Of a stretch of 64,000 nucleotides of DNA, positions 56,116-64,000 are shown one piece after another; within the stretch, counting starts at the first letter, position 1, and each line of letters opens with the position of its first letter. The position numbers were made by a program, and so were the translations under genes. Origin of the DNA: Xanthomonas pisi DSM 18956. GTDB taxonomy: Bacteria > Pseudomonadota > Gammaproteobacteria > Xanthomonadales > Xanthomonadaceae. The notes beneath the pieces are model-generated. The model saw nothing but the letters and a program-made list of their open reading frames with translations, did not search any database and was not told the DNA's origin. The stretch lies in assembly GCF_001010415.1 (NCBI RefSeq), contig NZ_JPLE01000006.1:1-64000 (forward strand). Direction: 5' to 3'.

Positions 56116-56430
56116 TCATTCCACCACGACCTCGCTGATCTGCATCACCGGGCTCAGGTCGGTGTAGTTGGGGATGTCGCCCAGGATCTCCGCTGCGTGC
56201 GGGCCGAAGCTGCCGTTGAACGCTTCCACCGACTCGCAAAAGATATGACACATGCCGATGAAGGCCGGCGTACTGCCGGGGTCGCCGCCACTGAGTCCCT
56301 TGTCCACCGTGTAACGCAGGCAGGCTGCGCCCATGCGCGCGCTCACCAGCGGCATGTGCTGGTCGCGGTAGTAGACGTGGTCGAAACGGGCACCTTCGCG
56401 GTAGGGGTACATCACGCTGACCTTGATCAT
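56116..56430 (-). CDS. EthD-domain protein inside the thr operon
   Basis: 104 residues, antisense to the operon, between thrB and thrC. It is a small ferredoxin-like dimeric barrel: MIKVSVMYPYREGARFDHVYY, then HMPLV with the conserved His and Pro, then FIGMCHIF. This is the pattern of EthD proteins, named from an ethyl-tert-butyl-ether degradation cluster. The reaction is unknown. A TGGAGT ribosome site precedes its ATG. The 159 bp from its start to thrC leave room for a separate thrC promoter. Confidence 0.8.
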   Translation of the reverse strand: MIKVSVMYPYREGARFDHVYYRDQHMPLVSARMGAACLRYTVDKGLSGGDPGSTPAFIGMCHIFCESVEAFNGSFGPHAAEILGDIPNYTDLSPVMQISEVVVE

Positions 56431-56588
56431 CTGCCAACTCCACGGAAAGGTGCGCGCAGCATAGCGCCGTGTCAGTACGGGCAGGGGACCATTCGGCGGA
56501 ACGCAGCAACCGCGCCAACCATGCCCATTCCTACGATCATTTCATTGCCGGGTAACGCCCGGTCCCGCTTTTGCCTGGAGTCACGTTG

Positions 56589-57893
56589 ATGTTCATCTCC
56601 ACCCGTGGCGGCGCGCCCGCCGCAAGCCTGAGTCAGGCGATTGCCGCCGGCCTGGCTCCCGATGGCGGACTGTATGTGCCGCAGACCGTGCCGCCGTCAC
56701 GCACGCTGGCTGCCGGCGCCGACCTGGCCGCGACAGCCACCACGTTGCTGCAGCCGTTTTTCGAAGGCGATGCGTTGGCACCCGAGCTGCCCGCCATCTG
56801 TGCCGAGGCGTTCGACTTCCCGGCGCCGTTGGTGGCATTGGCCACGCCCGGCGACTACGCACTGGAGCTGTTTCATGGGCCGACCGCCGCATTCAAGGAT
56901 TTCGGTGCGCGCTTCCTGGCGGCCTGCCTGACCCGGTTGCGCCATGCCGAAGACCGTCCGCTCACCATATTGGTGGCCACCTCCGGCGATACCGGCGCTG
57001 CGGTGGCGGCGGCATTCCATCGCCAACCCGGTCTGCGCGTGGTGGTGCTGTATCCGGACGGCCGCGTGTCGCCGCGTCAGGCGCATCAGCTGGGCTGCTT
57101 TGGCGACAACATCCAGGCCCTGCGTGTGGCCGGCTCGTTCGACGATTGCCAGACCATGGTCAAGCAGGCCCTGAACGATGCGCCGCTGCAGGCGCAGCTG
57201 CCGCTGAGCTCGGCCAACAGCATCAGCCTGGGCCGGCTGCTGCCGCAGATGAGCTATTACGCGCACGCGGGCCTGCAGCACCAGGCCGCCACGGGCGGTG
57301 TGCTGAATCTGGTGGTGCCCACCGGCAATCTGGGCAACGGGCTGGCGGCGATCCTGGCGCGTGCGCTCGGGGTGCCGTTGGGCAAGATCGCGCTGGCGTC
57401 CAATGCCAACCACGTGTTGCCCGATTACTTTGCCGGCGACGATTACGCGCCGCAGCCCAGCGTGGCGACCCTGGCCAATGCGATGGACGTGGGTGCACCG
57501 AGCAATTTCGAGCGGCTGCGCTGGTTGTATCAAGGCGACGATGCGGCATTGCGCGAGGCCTTCCGGGCGTTGTCGGTCGACGATGCGGCCATCAGCCACA
57601 CCATCCGGCAGCGGTATGCGCGCTACGGCGAGGTGCATTGCCCGCACACCGCCACCGCAGTGCATGTGCTGGAGCAACTGCGCGCCGAAGGTGCCGAGGG
57701 CGTCACCGGCGACTGGGCCGTGGCTGCCACCGCGCACCCGGCCAAGTTCGAGGGCGTGGTGGAGCCGTTGATCGGCCGCGCGGTCGATGTGCCGCCGGCG
57801 CTGGCAGCGTTGTTGCAGCGTCCCGCGCACGCCGAAGCGCTGGCGCCGGACTACGCGGCATTCCGGCAGCGCCTGCTTGCGGATGCGGCCTGA
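56589..57893 (+). CDS. thrC: threonine synthase
   Basis: 434 residues. ATG 56589 has TGGAG about nine bases upstream. ThrC turns O-phosphohomoserine into threonine with pyridoxal phosphate. Motifs are FHGPTAAFKDFGARF with the PLP-binding Lys, ATSGDTGAAVA and VPTGNLGNGLAA (phosphate cup). The length matches the bacterial type related to E. coli ThrC. It is last in the thr set, 545 bp after thrB with the EthD gene between, so it may be read through or have its own promoter. Confidence 0.96.
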   Translation: MFISTRGGAPAASLSQAIAAGLAPDGGLYVPQTVPPSRTLAAGADLAATATTLLQPFFEGDALAPELPAICAEAFDFPAPLVALATPGDYALELFHGPTAAFKDFGARFLAACLTRLRHAEDRPLTILVATSGDTGAAVAAAFHRQPGLRVVVLYPDGRVSPRQAHQLGCFGDNIQALRVAGSFDDCQTMVKQALNDAPLQAQLPLSSANSISLGRLLPQMSYYAHAGLQHQAATGGVLNLVVPTGNLGNGLAAILARALGVPLGKIALASNANHVLPDYFAGDDYAPQPSVATLANAMDVGAPSNFERLRWLYQGDDAALREAFRALSVDDAAISHTIRQRYARYGEVHCPHTATAVHVLEQLRAEGAEGVTGDWAVAATAHPAKFEGVVEPLIGRAVDVPPALAALLQRPAHAEALAPDYAAFRQRLLADAA

Positions 57894-57995
57894 GCCAAAC
57901 GCGTTCAGCCAGCCGGGGTTGGAAAGTACCGCGCATGGGGCTATCTCTATCGGGGTGCGGCCCCGCGTGGCGCCGCGTTCGATGTGGGTTGCTGC

Positions 57996-58739
57996 ATGTC
58001 TTATCGAGTGATGGCCGTTGCCGCCGCGTTATGCGGCTGGGCAGTGCCGGGTGCGGCCATGGCGGCCGATGCATGGTCTGTGTCGCCGGTGTCGCCCTTG
58101 GGCGCACCGCGTGCGGGGCTGATCGATGCCCTGGCGCGTCAGGCGCCGTCGCTGGATCGCCAGGTCCTGGCGCTGGCCACCGAAGCGTTGCAGTGCGCGC
58201 GCCAACGCCAGCAAGTGGGCGACGAACGTGTGCTCAGCGTCATCGATTACAGCCGGCCCTCGACCGAGCGCCGGCTATGGGTGTTCGATCTGGCCAAGCA
58301 GCGTTTGTTGTTTCAGGAATGGGTGGCGCACGGGCGTAACACGGGCGAGAACCTGGCGGCGAAGTTCTCCAACGCCGACGGCAGCTTCCAGTCCAGCCTG
58401 GGCGCGTTTACCGCGCAGGAGTCGTATACCGGCCACAACGGCTACTCGTTGCGGCTCAAGGGCCTGGAGCCGGGCTTCAACGATCACGCACGCGACCGCG
58501 CCATCGTCATCCACGGCGCGCCCTATGTCAGCGAGGCGATCATCCGTACTCAGGGCCGGCTCGGGCGCAGCCTGGGTTGCCCCGCAGTGCGGCCGGCAGT
58601 GGCCAGGCAGCTGATCGATACCTTGCGCGAAGGCGCGTTCGTCTTCGCCTATTACCCGGACCGCGCCTGGCTGCGGCAGTCTCACCTACTCAGTAGCGGC
58701 TGCGGTGCATCGGTGGCGAGTGCGGCCGGTGGCCGCTGA
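57996..58739 (+). CDS. murein L,D-transpeptidase catalytic domain protein (YkuD_2 type)
   Basis: 247 residues from ATG 57996, with a signal peptide (VMAVAAALCGWAVPGAAMA), so it acts in the periplasm. Conserved positions of the L,D-transpeptidase fold are seen: HGAPYV and GRSLGCPAVRP, which carries the catalytic Cys of the SxGCPA motif. FSNADGSFQSSLGAF is the block usual in this subfamily. It may link peptidoglycan stems 3-3 or anchor a protein. It is 102 bp after thrC and converges with the FNR-type gene. An in-frame GTG at 57984 is an alternative start. Confidence 0.85.
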   Translation: MSYRVMAVAAALCGWAVPGAAMAADAWSVSPVSPLGAPRAGLIDALARQAPSLDRQVLALATEALQCARQRQQVGDERVLSVIDYSRPSTERRLWVFDLAKQRLLFQEWVAHGRNTGENLAAKFSNADGSFQSSLGAFTAQESYTGHNGYSLRLKGLEPGFNDHARDRAIVIHGAPYVSEAIIRTQGRLGRSLGCPAVRPAVARQLIDTLREGAFVFAYYPDRAWLRQSHLLSSGCGASVASAAGGR

Positions 58740-58951
58740 CGCGCACTGCGCTGCGTCTTGATCCGGGAATGCAGTTGAAACCAGCGCTGGCGTGATTGGA
58801 GCGCCGCTGCGCGGCTGCCGCGTTGGGTGCCGCCACCAGGGCGGCGCATGGGTGTGTTCAACGCCACTGCTGGCAGTGCGGCGTTGCCAACGCGCGGTGG
58901 GGCGGTCATGCAATCCGGCCAGCCGTTCAACCGCCATCGGCCGGCCAGCGC

Positions 58952-59713
58952 TTAGACCGTATCGCCTGCCAGGCGGCGCAGGGCGGCGTAATCCAGGATC
59001 TGCACCCGCTGCAATTGCGGTAGCGCGATCAGCTGCTGCTGCCTGAGTTTGGTGAAGGTGCGGCTCACGGTTTCCATGGTCAGGCCGAGATGATCGGCGA
59101 TGTCGCCGCGACTCATCGGCAATGCCACGGTGTCGCCGCTGGCGCCGGGCTCGGTGGAGCGGGCGGCCAGGCGCAACAGAAAGTGCGCCAGCCGTTCGCT
59201 GGGTTGCAGCCGCGCCAGCAGCAGGCCGGTGTCCTGCGCGGCGGCCAGTTCCATGCTGGCGCGTTGCAGCAGCTTGCGTTCCAGGTGCGGGGAGCGATCG
59301 CGCAACTGGCGCATCTGCGCCAGCGGCGTGCGACACACGCGGGTTTGCACGATGGCTTCGATATCGTGGCGGTGCTGCGCGGTTTCGGTCAGCCCTACAT
59401 AGTCCCCTGGCAGCACGAAACCGGTGATCTGGCGGCGGCCGTCGGCCAGCGTGCGCACCATGCGCAAGGCGCCGGAGGTGACGGTGTAGACATGCTGGCG
59501 CGCATCGCCGGCACGCACCAGCGTACTGCCGGGGGCATGGCTGGACGCGGTGGTGGCCTGATCGAGCGCGTCCATTTCCTGTGGCGACAATGCCGCGCAG
59601 ATCGCACGGCCGCGGACCGCGCATAGCGCGCAATCGGAGCTGTGCGCGGCGCTGCCGTGTGCCGCGCCGGGCGCCGGACAGGTCGTGCTGGGGTCTGGAA
59701 GCTGCCGATACAT
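58952..59713 (-). CDS. FNR-type Crp/Fnr-family regulator
   Basis: 253 residues from ATG 59713. A Cys cluster near the N-terminus (Cys28-x2-Cys31-x7-Cys39, plus Cys12) and a later Cys in TRVCRTPL recall the [4Fe-4S] ligands of FNR, though the last spacing is longer than the usual x5. The cNMP-like fold has [17 protein letters not shown] and VLPGDYVGL. The C-terminal helix-turn-helix [23 protein letters not shown] keeps FNR's E-xx-SR readout, so the target should be TTGAT-N4-ATCAA. It probably senses oxygen or NO. It diverges from hisS. Confidence 0.87.
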   Translation of the reverse strand: MYRQLPDPSTTCPAPGAAHGSAAHSSDCALCAVRGRAICAALSPQEMDALDQATTASSHAPGSTLVRAGDARQHVYTVTSGALRMVRTLADGRRQITGFVLPGDYVGLTETAQHRHDIEAIVQTRVCRTPLAQMRQLRDRSPHLERKLLQRASMELAAAQDTGLLLARLQPSERLAHFLLRLAARSTEPGASGDTVALPMSRGDIADHLGLTMETVSRTFTKLRQQQLIALPQLQRVQILDYAALRRLAGDTV

Positions 59714-59772
59714 GGTCACGCACTGCCTGGGACGCAGATCAATGATACGCCATGCGGTCCGCACGCCCGCCC

Positions 59773-59792
59773 AGCCGGTAGAATTACCGGCT
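59773..59792 (+). promoter_or_regulatory. palindrome with -10-like core before hisS
   Basis: AGCCGGTA-GAAT-TACCGGCT is a perfect palindrome with 8-bp arms, 30 bp before the hisS start. Its core holds TAGAAT (59779-59784), a reasonable -10 element. No good -35 is present. It may be a protein site or a start-region hairpin. Confidence 0.35.
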
Positions 59793-59822
59793 CGCCCCAG
59801 TCGTCCTGCAGGAGTTTCGCTC

Positions 59823-61259
59823 GTGATCAAGCCCCGTACGCCGCCCGGCATCATGGAATTGCTGCCGCGCGAGCAGATCGCGTTCCAGCGCATGCTGGAC
59901 GTCATCCGCCGCAATTACGAGCGGTTCGGGTTCCTGCCGGTCGAGACCCCGGTGTTCGAGCTTTCCGACGTGCTGCTGACCAAGTCCGGCGGCGAAACCG
60001 AGCGCCAGGTGTACTTCGTGCAGTCCACCGGCGCGTTGGCCAATGCCGCTGCCGCAGCCGACGAGGGTGCCGAGAGCGGCGGCCTGCCGGAGCTGGCGCT
60101 GCGCTTCGACCTCACCGTGCCGCTGGCCCGCTACGTGGCCGAGCACGAGCACGATCTGAGCTTCCCGTTCCGTCGTTATCAGATGCAGCGCGTGTATCGC
60201 GGCGAGCGCGCGCAGCGCGGGCGTTTCCGCGAGTTCTACCAGTGCGATATCGATGTGATCGGCAAGGATGCGCTGAGCATCCGCTACGACGCCGAAGTGC
60301 TGGCGGTGATCCACGCGGTGTTTGCCGAGCTGGGCATCGGCGATTTCAAGGTGCAGTTGAACAACCGCAAACTGCTGCGCGGCTTTTTCGAAAGCCTGGG
60401 CGTGGCCGAGGGCGAGCTGCAGCTGGCGGTGCTGCGCGAGGTCGACAAGATCGACAAGCGCGGTGCCGATTACGTGCGCGACACGCTGGTGGGCGAGGGC
60501 TTCAACATTGCCGCCGAGCAGGTGGCCAAGATCCTGGACTTCGTGGCGGTGCGCTCCAGCGGGCATGCCGATGCGCTGGCGCAGCTGCAGGCGCTGGAAG
60601 CCTCGGTAGGCGCGAGCGCGACGCTGGGCGAGGGCATTGCAGAGCTGCGCGAGGTGCTGGAACTGGTCAGGGCCTTGGGCGTGCCGGAGACGGCGTACTG
60701 CCTGAACTTCTCGATCGCGCGCGGGCTGGATTACTACACCGGCACCGTCTACGAAACTACGCTGACCGATCACCCGCAGATCGGCTCGATCTGCTCGGGC
60801 GGCCGCTACGAGAGCCTGGCCAGCCACTACACCAAGTCCAAGCTGCCGGGCGTGGGCATCTCGATCGGCCTGACCCGCCTGTTCTGGCAACTGCGCGAGG
60901 CCGGCCTGATCCAGGGCATCGCCGAAAGCAGCGTGCAGGCCATGGTGGCGCTGATGGACGAGACCCGCCTGGACGACGCGCTGGATATCGCGCGCCGCCT
61001 GCGTATCGGCGGCATCAACACCGAAGTGCAGATGGAGCCGAAGAAGGTCGGCAAGCAGTTCCAGTACGCCGCCCGCGCGGGCATCCGCTTTGTGGTGCTG
61101 GCCGGCGACGACGAGCTGGCGCGCGGCGTGGTGGCGGTCAAGGATCTCGTGCGTGAGCAGCAGTTCGATGTGGCGCGCGAGGAGTTGGCGAGCACGCTGC
61201 AGGTGGAGCTGGAGCAGGCCAAGGCGATGCTGGTGCCGGGTGCTGTTCGGTCCGGCTGA
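59823..61259 (+). CDS. hisS: histidyl-tRNA synthetase
   Basis: 478 residues from GTG 59823, preceded by GCAGGAG; the frame runs further upstream but is not protein-like there. A class II synthetase that charges tRNA-His in the cytoplasm. Motif 1 region VETPVFE and motif 2 [25 protein letters not shown]-like residues are present, then the histidine-specific [11 protein letters not shown] and motif 3 [10 protein letters not shown]. The C-terminal anticodon-binding domain ends the protein. It overlaps the next gene by one base (TGATG). Confidence 0.95.
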   Translation: MIKPRTPPGIMELLPREQIAFQRMLDVIRRNYERFGFLPVETPVFELSDVLLTKSGGETERQVYFVQSTGALANAAAAADEGAESGGLPELALRFDLTVPLARYVAEHEHDLSFPFRRYQMQRVYRGERAQRGRFREFYQCDIDVIGKDALSIRYDAEVLAVIHAVFAELGIGDFKVQLNNRKLLRGFFESLGVAEGELQLAVLREVDKIDKRGADYVRDTLVGEGFNIAAEQVAKILDFVAVRSSGHADALAQLQALEASVGASATLGEGIAELREVLELVRALGVPETAYCLNFSIARGLDYYTGTVYETTLTDHPQIGSICSGGRYESLASHYTKSKLPGVGISIGLTRLFWQLREAGLIQGIAESSVQAMVALMDETRLDDALDIARRLRIGGINTEVQMEPKKVGKQFQYAARAGIRFVVLAGDDELARGVVAVKDLVREQQFDVAREELASTLQVELEQAKAMLVPGAVRSG

Positions 61260-61555
61260 TGCGTGACTCGATCGAAATCGTGCTGGACGGGCCTGTGTTC
61301 TTCGCTCAGCAAGACGAGGAGCAATTTTTCAGTTGGCTTGCCGCCTTGCCCGCCTACGCCGGGGTCAAGGGCAGGGGCCGTCAGTTGCATCTGGAATTGA
61401 CCGTGCCGGTAGATCCCGCGACGGTCGAATCCTTGTTGGTGATCTGTCACCGATGGGAGATCGACAAAGCGCCTCTGGCGCCTCTGAAGACTGAGGCAGT
61501 GTCATGGCACGTGTTGTGGGCTCCCACGGTACCGAAGGGGAATGGCGCCTTCTAG
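61259..61555 (+). CDS. hypothetical protein coupled to hisS
   Basis: 98 residues, not recognised. It is acidic and soluble, with no signal or membrane segment, and has alternating strand-like stretches (IEIVLDGPVFF, RQLHLELTVPVD) that suggest a small alpha/beta fold. Its ATG shares one base with the hisS stop (TGATG), so it is almost surely co-transcribed and translationally coupled with hisS. This suggests a role expressed together with histidyl-tRNA synthetase, but nothing in the sequence defines it. Confidence 0.7.
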   Translation: MRDSIEIVLDGPVFFAQQDEEQFFSWLAALPAYAGVKGRGRQLHLELTVPVDPATVESLLVICHRWEIDKAPLAPLKTEAVSWHVLWAPTVPKGNGAF

Positions 61556-61735
61556 GGCAATGCCGCGGTTGTGATGCTCGTTGAGGCGTCCGGCCCGGTC
61601 ACGTCATCGTTTGTGATCGTCACGCGGGCAGCTTCGATTTCGCCAGGACTGTCGGGGGCTGAATGATCGCCGTCATGCATCAGCCTTAACGTTCTCGATT
61701 CCCCAGACCCAGGCGGGGTGACAACGCTGCCTGCT

Positions 61736-61771
61736 TGCGTTAATGTACTAGCACGCTATTACATTAACGCA
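61736..61771 (+). promoter_or_regulatory. 36-bp palindromic operator resembling the trp operator, at the his regulator start
   Basis: TGCGTTAATGTA (61736-61747) and TACATTAACGCA (61760-61771) are perfect reverse complements; inside, TAGC and GCTA (61749-61752, 61755-61758) continue the symmetry after one mismatch. Read across the middle, GTACTAG-N4-CTATTAC matches the E. coli TrpR operator GTACTAG-N4-CTAGTAC at 13 of 14 half-site bases. It ends against the regulator ATG at 61772. TACATT at 61760-61765 can be the -10 element, so a bound repressor would block the promoter. Confidence 0.8.
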
Positions 61772-62098
61772 ATGAAACAACGCCCTGCTCCCCGCGAAAC
61801 CACCGACGTTGCCGCCTCCCTCAAGATGCTGGCCAATGCCCTGGCGTGCCTGAAAGACCCTGGCGCGGTTGAGGCCTTTCTGCGCGACCTGTGCACGCCT
61901 GCCGAGCTGGAGGCCATGTCCGATCGTTGGCGGGTGGTGCCGTTGCTGATCAAGGGCGTGCCTTACCGCGAAATCCATGAGCTGACCCAGGTCAGCGTCA
62001 CCACCATCGGGCGCGTTGCGCGCACGCTGGAACACGGCGCCGGCGGCTATGCCGCGGCCCTGCGCGAGCAAGCCGCGCGCCCCGTCGATTCCCACTGA
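61772..62098 (+). CDS. TrpR/YerC-family repressor heading the his operon
   Basis: 108 residues. It has the TrpR-like core: LRDLCTPAELEAMSDRWRVVPLLIKGVPYREIHELTQVSVTTIGRVARTL in pieces, with the helix-turn-helix SVTTIGRVARTLEHG. It is the YerC/YecD type that in Xanthomonadales precedes hisG and has been predicted to control histidine synthesis (HisR). Its own gene starts at the end of a TrpR-box-like palindrome, so autoregulation is likely. No Shine-Dalgarno site is present; the mRNA may be leaderless. hisG follows after 9 bases. Confidence 0.88.
   Translation: MKQRPAPRETTDVAASLKMLANALACLKDPGAVEAFLRDLCTPAELEAMSDRWRVVPLLIKGVPYREIHELTQVSVTTIGRVARTLEHGAGGYAAALREQAARPVDSH

Positions 62099-64000
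<1,902 letters not shown>

Noticed and set aside
59685-59822. Upstream extension of hisS
   Set aside because: The extra 46 residues are not conserved in kind, and the GTG at 59823 has a good ribosome site and the usual MIKPRTPPG start.

Overview
The window is about 64 kb of a high-GC gammaproteobacterial chromosome that I read as Xanthomonas, or a very close relative. The reasons are the gene content (secreted GH3 and GH5 glycanases, a RegA/RegB pair, a huge two-partner-secretion haemagglutinin, the TrpR-family/his order), strong GC bias at third codon positions, several promoters that appear to give leaderless mRNAs, and boxes resembling sites of the CRP-like protein Clp. This assignment is inferred from gene families, not from a database match.

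Layout. 1-528 holds no gene but has a large nested inverted repeat. 529-10791 is about carbon and phosphate scavenging: a PhoX-type phosphatase, a GH3 beta-glucosidase lipoprotein with a sodium/sugar symporter behind it, a GAF-GGDEF-EAL protein with a degenerate GGDEF site, and a secreted GH5 mannanase. 10831-23787 is mostly core: the redox pair RegA/RegB, ispG, a PAP2 phosphatase, a cupin, an MHS transporter, an Asp/Glu racemase, a compact run of pyrD-murB-EamA transporter with 4-bp overlaps, a methyltransferase, a DUF4190-type membrane protein and an antiquitin-type aldehyde dehydrogenase.

A tRNA-Arg(CCT) at 23923-23999 opens an accessory stretch to about 27 kb. It holds a small orphan gene, a decayed second copy of pgaD, a glyoxalase-like protein and an AraC/GyrI-type regulator. 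The poly-N-acetylglucosamine operon pgaABCD follows on the minus strand (32556-26865). It diverges from a TpsB/TpsA pair, whose TpsA is a 5.1-kaa CdiA-type contact-dependent inhibition protein. The CdiA architecture can be read end to end: TPS domain, 259-residue tandem repeats, a receptor-binding region, a YP-like block, FHA-2, VENN, and an AT-rich deaminase toxin tip. An AT-rich immunity gene overlaps its 3' end. IS debris and a 47-bp tandem repeat follow. Together 26.8-50.8 kb is a biofilm and contact-inhibition block.

51.5-64.0 kb returns to core metabolism: TspO, then the threonine operon with a threonine/isoleucine-rich leader peptide and attenuator (thrL-thrA-thrB-thrC, with an EthD-family gene inserted on the other strand), an L,D-transpeptidase-like protein, an FNR-type regulator, hisS, and a TrpR-family regulator with a 36-bp palindromic operator at its start, heading hisG-hisD (hisD runs off the window).

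Most promising for follow-up are the deaminase-toxin/immunity module, the thr attenuator, the TrpR-box-like operator in front of the his operon, and the Clp-like boxes between pga and the CDI genes.
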